From Streptomyces zagrosensis (GTDB taxonomy: Bacteria > Actinomycetota > Actinomycetes > Streptomycetales > Streptomycetaceae), in assembly GCF_014203645.1 (NCBI RefSeq), contig NZ_JACHJL010000022.1, forward strand, positions 1-64,000: a stretch of 64,000 nucleotides of DNA. The letters run 5' to 3'. The position numbers and the translations under genes are program-made. Below are positions 17,160 to 26,730 of this stretch, in pieces (within the stretch, counting starts at the first letter, position 1; each line of letters starts with the position of its first letter). The notes beneath the pieces were generated by a model. The model saw only the letters and a program-made list of their open reading frames with translations. It had not been told where the DNA came from and ran no database searches.

Positions 17160-18108
17160 CGTCTGTTCTTTCTCGATATGGCGGGAGGCGGGAAATGAGA
17201 GGAAGCGGCAGGTGCTAGTGGCGTGGGCGGTGCTGCCCCTCTCTCCGGTCCGTGAGCCGGAGACTCTTGCCAGCGCCGCGCGCCAGGGCTCGTCGGCGTT
17301 GCTGGTCCACGAGGCCGGGTCAATGTCGGGGCAAGAGGCGCTTGCCGAGGGCTTACATGAGGCGCGGTAGGCGGGCGCGGCAGCCAGGGGCGGGGTAGGT
17401 GGTGATAGGCCCCGGGAGGTGACCCGCCTCGCCGGCTTCTACTGAGATTCCGGCCGTGATGTCGCGCGACGACGGAGCCTCTGATCTGGGAATCCCGTCA
17501 CCCGTCCGGCAACATGACGTCGAGATCATCAGTAATGGCTCATCGCATTGCTGCCCGTGGTGCACAGTGCTGGCAGGGTGAGCCTGTCACCGGCGATAAG
17601 CGGGCGCGTGCGCATATGTGCGGGGCCGCGGTAGCGGCATTGGCACCAACAGGGCAGGCACGCAAACGGTGTACGAACCTGATGTGTACCTGGCACGGAT
17701 GGGGACACGTCTCGAACCTAGAGCGGGCTCGCAGTGCGACGTGATCCTTTCGGTCATTTGTTCCTATGCGTTGCCCGGATTCAACGCGTGTAGCACGCGA
17801 TGGTCCGCCGTCTGTCTGTAGTCGACGGGCCCTGGCTGGAAGTCCGGCTCGTTGCTGGCCACCGGCAGGATATTCCGCCTCACCTTGACGTTCGAAATGT
17901 CATCAGCGCAGGTTAGAGCGCACTTTTGACGGGCAAGAGTGGGAGCTCTGATTTGCTTCCTTGCGCATGAGAGGGGCACTGTAGAGGCAGGGTCTGACAA
18001 TGCGTCGGTGCGACCGGTGCGGCGGATATGGCGCGAAGTTTCGGCTACCGCCCGGTACCGCAACCAGACGCTGCATGTGCTGCCGGAAGGGTGCGCCAGG
18101 ATGCGCCT
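17160..18108. other. Intergenic stretch without a supported gene
   Basis: About 950 bases between the decayed Tap-like gene and the PD-(D/E)XK-like gene. Short frames are present on both strands, including a plus-strand one (17514-17744) with scattered cysteines, but none has a ribosome binding site and codon bias together. It probably holds the promoters of the two outward-facing genes. Confidence 0.4.
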
Positions 18109-19140
18109 ATGAGTCTCACCTCGTCCCTCAAGGAACCGACGTCAGCGATGTCGCAGTTCCTCACCGAGCATCTGCCGGGCGTCGATGATCTGTTATCTGA
18201 CTACCGCAGGCGCCTGGTCCGTTATCCGGCGCCGGTGAGCCCCGCCGCCGGCTTGGGGCAGCGACCGGAGTACCGGATGCTGGGTCACACGATCGACCAC
18301 CGGCTGCGGATCAGTCTCGGAGCGCCCACCGGCCAGCCGATCAAAGAAGGGATCGTGCGGGCGGCTATCGACGACGGCGGCTGGCCGGCTCCTGACGTCA
18401 TCAGCACGGTGCAGGCAGCGGGTCCGGTGTTACTGAAAGAACTGGACCAGTACGAAAGCAGCGAAGGCCAGCCGCTGGCGTGCGACTCCGAGACGGAGGA
18501 CCGTCTGGTGCGGCTGTGCCACGTCGCCTCGAGCTTCGAAGCGATCTTCCGCCACGTGGGATGGATACGCAGCAACAGCCTGGGCTCCAGCCGGCCAGGC
18601 GCAACGCTGGATGAAATCGTCGATGCCGTACCGCCCTACATCGTCGACGACATCCGCCAGCAGATGAGGTTGGCCGCACATCCCGGCCCCTTCGACGGCC
18701 TACGGCAGCTGCCCGCCGCGCAGCGCGTCTGTGGGCCCGTCTTCGACGGCAGCCTCCATGTAGGAGGAGCCGACGCCGACTTCATCCTCCGCGGCCAGTT
18801 GATCGACTGTAAAGCCACTATCCGCCCCGAGCGGATGGGCCGCGCTGAGCTCTACCAGCTCGCTGGCTACCTTCTGCTGGACTACAGCGACAGCTACTCC
18901 ATCGACTCCGTGGGGCTGTATCTGTCCCGCCAGGGCGCCCTCATCGACTGGAACGTCGCGGACTTCCTTGGCTTCATGGGCGCGCAGCTCGAGCTGCCCG
19001 ACCTGCGCGCCGCCTGCCGGTACGCGCTGACCGACGGCGCGGCCGGCACACCCCCGCCGCCGGAGGTCCAGCGCCGCCCACTCCCCCGCCCGCGCAACGC
19101 ACCCCCGGTCCAGGGCGCCCTCTTTGGCGACCTGTCCTGA
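18109..19140 (+). CDS. PD-(D/E)XK-like protein of unknown role
   Basis: A 343-residue protein. Around residues 235-252 it has GGADADFILRGQLIDCKAT, which fits a PD-(D/E)XK core: an aspartate in a turn, a hydrophobic strand, then D-x-K. It is followed by helix RMGRAELYQLAGYLLLDY, as in restriction-like nucleases, and strand VGLYLSRQGALIDWNV. The N-terminal half is alpha-helical and unrecognised. The ATG at 18109 follows an AGGA seven bases upstream. It lies about 490 bases before a TnsA-like gene on the same strand, so it could belong to the same mobile or defence unit. Fold assignment is by motif only. Confidence 0.65.
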   Translation: MSLTSSLKEPTSAMSQFLTEHLPGVDDLLSDYRRRLVRYPAPVSPAAGLGQRPEYRMLGHTIDHRLRISLGAPTGQPIKEGIVRAAIDDGGWPAPDVISTVQAAGPVLLKELDQYESSEGQPLACDSETEDRLVRLCHVASSFEAIFRHVGWIRSNSLGSSRPGATLDEIVDAVPPYIVDDIRQQMRLAAHPGPFDGLRQLPAAQRVCGPVFDGSLHVGGADADFILRGQLIDCKATIRPERMGRAELYQLAGYLLLDYSDSYSIDSVGLYLSRQGALIDWNVADFLGFMGAQLELPDLRAACRYALTDGAAGTPPPPEVQRRPLPRPRNAPPVQGALFGDLS

Positions 19141-19631
19141 TCCACTGCGGCTACTCCAGCTGGCCCTACGGCAGCCGACAAGCGCAAAGGGCAGCGAGTG
19201 GAATGGCTCTTGCCTGCCTCTCGTGAACACTCATGCCGACGGCCGCTGCGCGACAGGATCTGCCGGGCACCCGGTCCAGGGCGAAGAACTACACGAGAGC
19301 TGAATGCCTTGGCGGGCAAGTCCGCGGCCGGTATGCGGCTGCAGGAAGGCCCCGCTTGCGAGTAAAGCCGCCGGGCGCGGCCCTGCAGGCGCTCAGATGG
19401 GAATCCTGCCCGTGTTCCGGGCGACGACAGCGCTCTCATCGGTGATGGCGCTGGAGCCGCTCTGCTTGCGCTCCTTGTAGCCGCGCGCCTTGTTGGTGTG
19501 AGCGCTGTGTGCGAGCCACGGCTCGCCGTCGTGGGCCCGACTGGCGTCTCCACGGCATGTGTCCAGACGCCTGTTCTGCCCTCCAAGCAGCGCCTTTCAT
19601 CCCGTTTTCCCTGCATACATGAGAGTTGTTC
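19141..19631. other. Intergenic stretch with a possible minus-strand coding remnant
   Basis: No gene with a start is supported. On the minus strand a 40-50 residue frame near 19400-19560 reads like protein (HDGEPWLAHSAHTNKARGY, then SSAITDESAVVARNTG) but has no start or recognised family. It may be debris of an older insertion. Confidence 0.3.
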
Positions 19632-20429
19632 GTGATCCCTCTGTCTTTCGAAGCACACCAGCAGGCTGATCCCCCACCGCCGCTGAACATCGGCCGTCGC
19701 TTCGCTGATCCGGCACGCATGCCCGCGCGGTTCATCCGCCCTGACGGCACCGAGCACGAACTGCCCTGGCTGGAGGCGGCTGGAGAACAGCGGCTGGAGG
19801 AGTGTCTGCCGGTGCGGCGGTTCCCCGTCTGCAAGGGGCGGCGCTCGGCGCCGGGCTGGTACTGGTCCGCGACCGACAGGTGCCTGGTGCACCACGGGTT
19901 CAAGGCCATGCGCACGCAGCTCATGATGCTGGACCACGATCCGGTGGTGACGGCTCTGGCCTGCCGGCCGGTGGAGCTGTCGTGGCACGGCCGGGGCGGC
20001 AGGACGGTGTCGCACGCGCCGCACCTGATGGCACGTCTGGCGGACGGCGGCGGATCGCTGGTGGACTGTGCGAGCCGGTTCGGGGCGGGGCGGCGACTGG
20101 TTTGGCGGGCCGCCCACCTGGAGGGTGCTGCGGCCGCGGCAGGCTGGCACTACCGTCTGATCGGACTGCCGCAGCCCGTGGTGGAGGCCAACGTGCGCTG
20201 GCTTGCCGGCTACTGGCATCCGCGGTATGCGCAGGACCGGTTGCCGGAGGTGGCCGAGTGTTTCCGGACACCGACAGCGCTGGCCGAGGGGGTGCGGTTG
20301 CTGGGTGATCCGATCGCGATGTGGCCGTCGGTGTTCCATGCACTGTGGGTGGGCGTGCTATGCGTGCCGCTTCAGCGCCCGCTGCACGAACGGACCGTCG
20401 CGGTGGCATGCACGGAGGACGGGCCGTGA
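19632..20429 (+). CDS. TnsA-like transposase endonuclease subunit, variant lacking usual acidic residues
   Basis: About 265 residues. It follows the actinobacterial TnsA-like pattern: PVRRFPVCKGRRSAPGWYWSA, then LMMLDHDPVVTALACRPVELSW, RLADGGGSLVDCAS, GWHYRLIGLPQPVVEANVRWLAGY, and a C-terminal half ending with PSVFHALWVGVLCVPL. In active relatives the region before LLDF reads ESWLER and the next motif reads HAPDYF; here they are HHGFKAMRTQ and HAPHLM, so the expected glutamate and aspartate are missing. The start is uncertain between TTG 19626 and GTG 19632. The stop overlaps a GTG that opens a TnsB-like frame. TnsA normally cuts the 5' ends of the transposon; this copy may be structural only. 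Confidence 0.72.
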   Translation: MIPLSFEAHQQADPPPPLNIGRRFADPARMPARFIRPDGTEHELPWLEAAGEQRLEECLPVRRFPVCKGRRSAPGWYWSATDRCLVHHGFKAMRTQLMMLDHDPVVTALACRPVELSWHGRGGRTVSHAPHLMARLADGGGSLVDCASRFGAGRRLVWRAAHLEGAAAAAGWHYRLIGLPQPVVEANVRWLAGYWHPRYAQDRLPEVAECFRTPTALAEGVRLLGDPIAMWPSVFHALWVGVLCVPLQRPLHERTVAVACTEDGP

Positions 20430-20548
20430 GCCGGCCCCTGCTCAAGCCCGGCACTGTCGTGCGGTACGGCGGCCGGGAATGGAGCGTCGCGGGTATCGAG
20501 GCGTCCTCGGCGTCCGGTGCGCGGATCTGGCTTCCGGGACGGAGAGAA
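20426..20548 (+). pseudogene. TnsB-like transposase, N-terminal stub
   Basis: The GTG overlaps the TnsA-like stop (GTGA) and opens a 40-residue frame with the sequence LLKPGTVVRYGGREWSVAGI, which is how the catalytic partner gene starts in related loci. The homology ends near 20548, where sequence of a secreted toxin begins in the same direction. The rest of the transposase is lost, so any Tn7-like element here cannot move by itself. Confidence 0.5.
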
Positions 20549-22541
20549 GAGCAACCTCACCTTTGAGGTGTGGACCACCGACGCCAGCGGCAAGGCCAAA
20601 AGCCGGGTCAAGTTGACCGACGCGAACGAGTACGGCGTCCTCGTCTCCCCATTCGTTGCCTCTGGTTCCAAAGCCCAGGTCACCGTGCCTACGGGTAAGT
20701 TGGTGAAGGGCGTGACCTACGTCTTCCATACCTCCGCGTATGACGGGTCGCTGTATGAGACGGGTTGGTCGCCATGGTCCACGTTCAAGGTCAACGTGCC
20801 CGCTCCGGCAAAGCCTGCGAAACCCTCGACTGTGGTGAACAACGGTAAGCCCGGGGAGTTCACCGTATCGCTGCCCGCCGCCACACGGCAAAGTGGGTGG
20901 AGTGGCAGCTCGATGCGACTGCGTGGGGACGCATGGACGCCGCGGGGAAGACCTCGGTGATCGTCGACACGGGTCTGCGGGCAGCCGTGAAATCCGCCCG
21001 AGTTGCAGCGGACCACGTCCTGGACGTGCGAACGGCAAACGACGGGGGTGCCTCCGCCATTGTGCCCATCCGGTTCTCCGGTAACGGCACTGGCAACGAC
21101 AGTGGGAAGCACACGGTCGATCTCAAACTACCTGTTCCCGACCTCGATAGCCTCAACCCGGACCAAAAGAAGCAGGACGCCACGGGCGATGTGACACGGC
21201 CGTTGAAGACGTCGGCCGCCCCGGGCCTGGCTCCCAAAGCTCGGGAGCAGTGCGGTCCGGTGGATAAGAACGGCTACCAGGCGTGTTTGGGTCCTGCGAT
21301 TGACCAACTTCCCCAGGAGGTCGAGACCACGCTCAAGCAGCAGCAGCGCGCCGCCGCCGTGGCGGGGGACGACAAGGGCGGAATGGTTGACTGGTGCGCC
21401 AGCAACACGTCCGGGGCTTTAGCGACCCGCACGGTCGAGTGCGAGGCCAAATCCCTCCCCCGCGATCTTGAAGCTGGACGGGAAGCCCCTTGGCACGGCG
21501 TACTTCACCTTGACGCGCGAGCTGAACCTGGATGGGTCTAACAAATTTACTCGGTGCGTCAATATCCACCCCATCCTCATCCCGCCCGTCTTTCGCGCGA
21601 TCGAGATGGTCATGGCCGATCAGTTCTGCACCGGCCACACGCAGTGCGAGGACTCAGGTGAAGCCGAGTTGGCCGACTGGGACGGAAAGCCAATCTGGCA
21701 GTGCACCACCGCCACGCACGACGCCAACTTGAAGACGACCTGGACCTGGGACGAATCACAGAAGGATGCAACGTACGATTTCGAAACCGGCTTCCGTATC
21801 GACGGCTTGCTGATCGGCGGTAACGTGCCCGACGCGGGCCTGCAGACCGGCTACCAGTGGGGCATGGACGACCCGTCTGAGCTGCAGATGATTCGCTGCG
21901 ACACCAAAACAGAGTATGGCAATAGTGGTTGCGTGTTCGTCAATGTCGCACCGAGCTAAAGTTTCAACGCCGTTAAATACCCGCAAGCCGCCGCACACGC
22001 CTGGCTGCTCCGGGAGAAGCTGCCCAACACGATGGGTGAACGGACTACGCAAACCCCGCTGTATTACCTACCCGGTGGCAAGTGCGCAGACGGCACGAAA
22101 AACCGGGACATCATCTGCGATGAAAGAGGCTGGACCGCGAAGAACGGCGACACGAGCGCCATGGACGGTGCCGGGGACCAAGCCAACTGCGACGAGTTCG
22201 CGTTCAACTCCACCTACAACGGTGGGGGCATGCCCAAGGCTGAGGATGGCCTGAACCCGGTCGGTTCCGGCAGCCAGTGTGTGCAGACCTACGCCAAGAA
22301 GGCCGACGACGGGACCGTACACCTCTACGACATCGATGGGCATGTGCCCACCTGGAAGGAGATCTGCGGCCGTTCCGCTATATCGGGAAAGCACAATCAG
22401 GGCTCGATGGCTGGTTTCGGCGGGTTCGCTAAAAATATGCGGCTGATGGACCGGGACCCCTACTGGCGCGAGACCAACATGAGAGGCGACTGCCAGGACA
22501 AGGACGGCGGGTTCAAATGCACGATGAGCATCAACAGGTAG
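20549..22541 (+). pseudogene. Broken secreted polymorphic toxin with C-terminal NucA/NucB DNase domain
   Basis: Debris of one large gene in several frames. 20549-20880 encodes a fibronectin-like repeat (LTFEVWTTDASGKAKSRVKL, ending SPWSTFKVNVP). It continues in another frame from about 20895 (VEWQLDATAWGRMDAAGK) to about 21450, shifts again (LDGKPLGTAYFTLTREL), meets an in-frame TAA at 21957-21959, and continues to a C-terminal domain. That domain has CDEFAFNSTYNGGGMPK, SQCVQTYAKKADDG, PTWKEICGR and a tail DRDPYW. CDE(Y/F)-x-F-x-ST is the hallmark of the NucA/NucB DNases used as toxin tips in actinomycetes. The N-terminal secretion part is missing because the sequence abuts the TnsB stub. A 68-base piece of this domain recurs at 45984. 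Confidence 0.7.
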
Positions 22542-22562
22542 GCGACCTACTGCCCTGGTAGA

Positions 22563-22604
22563 GCCCGGGGGGTGGTACGCCGGATGGCGGACCACCCCCC
22601 GGGC
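22563..22604. terminator. Perfect 14-bp hairpin between convergent genes
   Basis: GCCCGGGGGGTGGT at 22563-22576 is complementary to 22591-22604 without mismatch, with a 14-base loop. It sits 22 bases after the NucA/NucB remnant and 15 bases before the stop of the minus-strand gene, so it would terminate both. There is no T-tract, as is usual in Streptomyces. Confidence 0.8.
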
Positions 22605-22618
22605 GCACACAACATCCC

Positions 22619-23311
22619 CTACCGCAGCGGCAACGCCACCGCGGGCAGCAGCCCCTCCTCCACGTCGGTGCGGCTGATGGAGATGCCGAAGTGGTCACCG
22701 ACCGCCCGGTAAACAGCAGTCGCCCACTCGTTATCCCGGATCTCCCGCCATGGCCGAGGAGGGTTGAGCTTGGAATGTAGGGCGCCGGCGCGCGCCAGAG
22801 TCTCGTCGAAGGACGCCAGTTCTCTTGCCGGGTCTTCGGGGGTGGTGAGCCGATCCTCCAGCATGCCTACGCCGAACTCGGTCGTCCATACGACATCTGT
22901 CCCTGGCGGTGAGTAGGCGATCGCGCTGGGCGCGTCGTGGTGGTTGAGCGTCACACACACCAATGCCTCGTCCTCGCGGGGCACGGCCGCGGGTTCGCTG
23001 AAGTGGGCGAGGAACCAGGTGGCGGCAAGGCTATCCTCCAAGATGAACGTCCACTCCCCACAGGTGCCGAACATGCCAATCGACGCGGGGTCCGGTAAAG
23101 CAGGATGTGCGAACTGCCGGTAGGGCACCCTTTGGCCGATGGTGCTCCGATCCGCGCCAAGACGTAACAGCCAATCCTCCAGGGCAGGACCGCGTATCGC
23201 TGTCAGGGAAATCCCGGCACGCATACCAGATACGTCCTGGCCTGCTCGATCCTGGTAAGAGGCATACCGCCCCAGCCACCCTAGGCCACCATCAATCTGC
23301 GACATGCTCAT
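22619..23311 (-). CDS. Uncharacterised protein, possible immunity partner of the NucA/NucB toxin
   Basis: A 230-residue protein starting MSMSQIDGGLGWLGRY. It is acidic and rich in tryptophan, with the segment GMFGTCGEWTFILEDSLAAT, which resembles the 'G-x-x-G-W-x-x-x-x-E' strand pair of small actinomycete proteins often found beside toxins. The C-terminal half is helical. The gene is convergent with the toxin remnant across a strong terminator, a common place for immunity genes, but no binding evidence exists. The start at 23311 has a weak AGGG upstream; ATG 23305 is an alternative. Confidence 0.6.
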   Translation of the reverse strand: MSMSQIDGGLGWLGRYASYQDRAGQDVSGMRAGISLTAIRGPALEDWLLRLGADRSTIGQRVPYRQFAHPALPDPASIGMFGTCGEWTFILEDSLAATWFLAHFSEPAAVPREDEALVCVTLNHHDAPSAIAYSPPGTDVVWTTEFGVGMLEDRLTTPEDPARELASFDETLARAGALHSKLNPPRPWREIRDNEWATAVYRAVGDHFGISISRTDVEEGLLPAVALPLR

Positions 23312-23721
23312 AGCAACAACCCTAGCCACGGTCTCATTTAGAGGGACCGTCCCTTTCCGGCACACCGGCTCACATCGCAAGGCTGCAGACAACTCGGCGT
23401 CGGCCGGGCGTGGGGAGGGCTGCGCGGATGTCGCGGGCGGTGAGCGGGCCCACGAGAGCGGATACCGGGGCGTCGCGCCGCGAGAATCGGCATACTCTCT
23501 GATCTTCCTGCGGGAGAAGACTTGATTCCACTCACCGAAGGTGCGCGGCTCACAGGTCAATTGTTCTGTTTCCCGCGCGCGCCAGGGACCGCAGGGTGAC
23601 GCAGGGAGGGTGGTCGGGTCGGCGGGCCTCGAAAGCTGATGCAGCCGTCGGCTGCGGAACCACATGGCGCATGTCAACGTCCGTCCAGACGTTCGCAAGA
23701 TCATGAACCCTGACGGAGGAC

Positions 23722-23982
23722 TTGCCCATGACGGCAACAACTGCCCGCGCTACCTGTACCTCACGCGGCACGGTGATGCCTCAGCGGACGAGAGCGCGCT
23801 GCCGGACAACGGCCGCCGTCAGGCCGTCCTGCTCGGGGAGCGGCTCCGCGGGGCTCCTCTCACGGCGCGATCCACCATGGCCCGCTCGCGCGCGCGAAGC
23901 AGACGGCGCAGCTGGTCTGCGAGCAGCTCGACGGTGTTCCCCTGCGGCGGTCCGGACCAGCCGGTGACTACATCCCCTAACA
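23722..23982 (+). pseudogene. Histidine phosphatase family fragment
   Basis: An ATG after GGAGG would give MTATTAR; the conserved RYLYLTRHGDASADESALPDNGRRQAVLLGERL then continues in a neighbouring frame. RHG is the catalytic signature of the phosphoglycerate mutase/histidine phosphatase superfamily. A second shift near 23868 moves the frame to HHGPLARAKQTAQLV (the second half of the active-site region). The gene ends at about 23982, where minus-strand RHS sequence takes over. At least two frameshifts and a truncation mean no functional product. Confidence 0.6.
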
Positions 23983-23984
23983 GA

Positions 23985-24598
23985 GCCGGCCCCAGCGCCT
24001 GTCGCCATACCGAAACCGATACTCGTAGCCTTTTTCCAGTCGCCTCCCATAACGGTACTTAGGGCTTCTCCGCCGGAACCGATCGTATTCGACAGGGAAT
24101 ATGCCTTAGTGGTCTTGTCGATTGCGCCTTCCGCTTCATTCGCAATCCCAGACACGCCGAAGAGTCCTCGCGGGCCGATGTCGTTGATGGGGTCGGCGGT
24201 GGCGTAGAGGTAGGGGGTGGTTTCCTGGCCTGAAGGGCCGGGTTGGGAAGCGCGCGAGGTGGGGGTCGTAGTAGCGGGCGCCCATCGTGTAGAGGCCGGT
24301 GGGCTCTTTGTAGGTGCCGGCGTACTGGCAGGGCTGAGGTGTTCGCTCGGTGGGAGTGGCCCGGGGCAGGCCGGTGGGGCCGTAGGCGTAGGAGTAAGTC
24401 AACTGGCCCTTTTTCATCGATCAGTCCGATGACCGAGCCGGTGGCGTCGGTCAGGTAGCAGAACTGGTGACCGCCCCGTGTCATGGAGTTGAGGGTGCCC
24501 GCCGGTTCACGGATTAATCCGGTGTCGGCGGCGTCGCCGGTGGTGGTGCTGGCCAGGCCGAGCGGGCCGTGGTGGAAGTGGGCGTCGCCGAGAAACAT
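23985..24598 (-). pseudogene. RHS-repeat core fragment of a polymorphic toxin
   Basis: Read in three frames, the minus strand gives YLTDATGSVIGLIDEKG, then YSYAYGPTGLPRA, YAGTYKEPTGLYTMGARYYD and a DPxG-type pretoxin boundary. It ends with the start of a variable tip (SGIANEAEGAIDKTTKAYSL, then GMATGAG). This is the conserved RHS-associated core that precedes the variable C-terminal toxin. Frameshifts occur near 24400 and 24240. The tip is cut at the junction with the histidine phosphatase fragment, so the toxin activity is unknown. Confidence 0.7.
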
Positions 24599-24616
24599 GT
24601 TCCCGCTCGAATCCGG

Positions 24617-25534
24617 CTATGGCGCGGTGTAAAGGTCCGACTGGCCGGTCGTGGCGGCCCGGACGGGGACGATGCATGTGTTGTCGGCGGGCACGCCTGC
24701 GTGCTCCTTGCCGTCGTCGTCCTGGTACCGCCAAGCGAAGCGCAGGCCTCGGGCGGACGTGATATCCGGGCCGTCCATGAGCTGGAAGTGCAGGTGGGGC
24801 TCCGAGGAGTTCCCGGAGTTGCCGCACTCGGCCAGCGGCTGGCCGGCTGCCACTCGATCGCCCACGACAACCTTCAGCGAGCGGCGCCTGAGGTGCGCGA
24901 ACACCGCGTACACCCCGTCGCCTAGGTCGAGGACGAGGTGATTGCCCAGCAGGTGGCGGGGATGACCGAGGGATCGCACGAAACCCTCCACCAGGGTGTA
25001 GAGGACACCGGCCAGCGAGGAACGCGACAGGTGGTCCCGCTGCCCGTCCGTGGCGGTCACCACCCGGCCCTCTGCCGGGGCGAGCAACACCTCGCCGAAG
25101 GAGGGGTAGGACCGGGGGTGACGCGCCATCGGCCAGAGCCACACGGGGTCGGGCGCCGGGCGGCGAGCCAGGTCGATGGCGTAGGTCTGCGCGAGGTTGT
25201 GCGTATGGCTAGGCACCTTGGTGGCGGGCCCATTGCGTGCCATCCAGCGACCGTTCACGGGGACATCGAGTGTCAGCGGCACGGCCTCGTCATGCGGCGG
25301 GCGCTGCGCGCGGGTCATCGCCCGTCGCATTAACATGCCGGCCACCAGCAGGGCGAGCCCAGTGAGCCATAACGGCCCGAAGCCCTTGTTGTTCACGAGG
25401 ATGCACGCGGCGCCTGCGGCTATCACCAAGCCGTGACGTTTCCAGAGCGTCTGCAACGTGGGCCTCTCGTAGGACGAACCGGTGAAGGGTCCCAGAATTT
25501 CAGGCGCGGGCTCGGGATCGTAAGCGAGAGGCAT
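24617..25534 (-). CDS. Membrane-anchored M23 (LytM-type) metallopeptidase
   Basis: A 305-residue protein with two hydrophobic segments (about residues 36-50 and 55-67) instead of a signal peptide, then an extracellular-type domain. The domain has HTHNLAQTYAIDLA (first zinc His and Asp), a central FAHLRRRSLKVVVGDRV strand pair and SSEPHLHFQLMDG (HxH). These are M23 peptidase hallmarks, and the family usually cleaves peptidoglycan cross-links. It is complete. It lies immediately upstream of the RHS fragment on the same strand. Its position beside toxin debris may be chance. Confidence 0.8.
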   Translation of the reverse strand: MPLAYDPEPAPEILGPFTGSSYERPTLQTLWKRHGLVIAAGAACILVNNKGFGPLWLTGLALLVAGMLMRRAMTRAQRPPHDEAVPLTLDVPVNGRWMARNGPATKVPSHTHNLAQTYAIDLARRPAPDPVWLWPMARHPRSYPSFGEVLLAPAEGRVVTATDGQRDHLSRSSLAGVLYTLVEGFVRSLGHPRHLLGNHLVLDLGDGVYAVFAHLRRRSLKVVVGDRVAAGQPLAECGNSGNSSEPHLHFQLMDGPDITSARGLRFAWRYQDDDGKEHAGVPADNTCIVPVRAATTGQSDLYTAP

Positions 25535-25678
25535 AGGGACTGCGGTCTCGGCTCACCACCGGCCACGCTGACCTGACGACCAGCGGTCTACTCCTGCGGG
25601 AGACGCGGTGCGTCTCCGCAACCGCTATACGCGACGCGCGTGGTCCGGCGTACGGCGGGCCACCCCCACAGCGCCCCT

Positions 25679-26164
25679 TTAGATCGTCCTCAGGCTCCGG
25701 CGGTGCGGCGTCCTGGCGGGCGGTGCCGGCGCGGCTTTCTCGCGGGCGGTGCCGGCGACGTGGCAGGTGCCGCACACGAACACGTCCCCGCCGTTCCAGG
25801 CCGTCCGGTGCACGGTGGTCTCTCTTCGACGCTGGTCGATGCACTTCCCCCCGCACCGCTTACACACCGGACGCTGCGCCTCCCGCTCAGCGGCACGGCG
25901 CCGCTCCTCCTCCGCGTCGGCGCGGGCCTCCTGGTCGCGGAAGAGGACGCCGCCGTAGGGGTTGTCCATAGCGTCCGTCAGCGTCTGCTGGCCCCTGCGG
26001 CCCAGCCGCCGCCACAGCGCCGCGTCCGCGCCGTGCTCCTGGAACTGCTCCAGGGTGGTCACGACGACGTGCACCACCTGGCCGTAGTCCTTCGCCGTGA
26101 ACCCCCGGTGAAGAATCCGGTACCGGCGCGGTGCCAACCGCATAGGCACCCACGACATGCTCAC
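25679..26164 (-). CDS. Small protein with C-terminal zinc-ribbon-like cysteines
   Basis: A 161-residue hypothetical protein. The first part has RYRILHRGFTAKDYGQVV and a helical middle with a highly charged stretch (DAEEERRRAAEREAQ). The C-terminal part has CKRCGGKC and, thirty residues later, CGTC, which could bind one zinc. MSMSW could start at 26164, or the internal MRLAPRRY could be used. The basic, alanine-rich tail after residue 140 looks unstructured. No function can be assigned. The upstream neighbour on the same strand is a broken gene. Confidence 0.45.
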   Translation of the reverse strand: MSMSWVPMRLAPRRYRILHRGFTAKDYGQVVHVVVTTLEQFQEHGADAALWRRLGRRGQQTLTDAMDNPYGGVLFRDQEARADAEEERRRAAEREAQRPVCKRCGGKCIDQRRRETTVHRTAWNGGDVFVCGTCHVAGTAREKAAPAPPARTPHRRSLRTI

Positions 26165-26169
26165 CGGCT

Positions 26170-26397
26170 CGTGAGGCCGTGCCGCGTCGGGAGCGTTCGG
26201 GGAGGACGGTCAGCCACTGGCGGGCTCGGCGCCCACGCCAACCGGGGCGCGGGTCGTACAGGGCGCGGCCTCCGGGCCATCGGGAGAGCTCGGTGGTCAG
26301 CGCGACGCCGTCGTCGCCTTCCTCGGTCCACCACCCGTTGATCCAACAGCAGACCGCCCAGCGGGCCGCCGACCAGTTCGGCGTAAGTCCGGTTTGA
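26170..26397 (-). pseudogene. Fragment of a small actinomycete family protein
   Basis: YAELVGGPLGGLLLD in one frame is followed, after a shift near 26340, by NGWWTEEGDDGVALTTEL and GGRALYDPRPGW in another. The combined pattern resembles a short hypothetical family that I know only from Streptomyces islands. No start is visible and the frame runs into the next gene. Confidence 0.35.
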
Positions 26398-26546
26398 GAG
26401 CGAGCCGGGGTGGGGGTCGTCGTGCTCCGCGCCGTAGACCCGGCCGTTCAGCAGCTACTCGTCACCGTTCATCCGACAAGCCTTCCAGCCGGCACCGACA
26501 ACGAGAGGCGTAAGACGGCGTCGGGCCCGGCCTGAGTAGCCGTGCC

Positions 26547-26730
26547 CTACGCGGGAGCGGCGCCGCTACTGGGCCTGGAAGGCGCCGCGGTCGATGAGAC
26601 CCTGGATGTAGGACGGCCAGTCCCGCTCCAGGCTCGTGGTGATCGCGGCACGGACCCGTTCGGTGACGTGCTCGACCTCGCCACCGGGGTAGTACAGGCG
26701 CAGGCCCTCCAGCACGCGCCGAGGACCGGA
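26547..26730 (-). pseudogene. Possible C-terminal remnant of an unknown gene
   Basis: The reading LEGLRLYYPGGEVEHVTERV, then SLERDWPSYIQGLIDRGAFQ looks like a genuine protein end, but the upstream part of the frame is not protein-like and has no start. No family is recognised. Confidence 0.3.

Noticed and set aside
17514..17744. Plus-strand frame with cysteines
   Set aside because: Spacing of the cysteines fits no zinc motif and no ribosome binding site precedes it.
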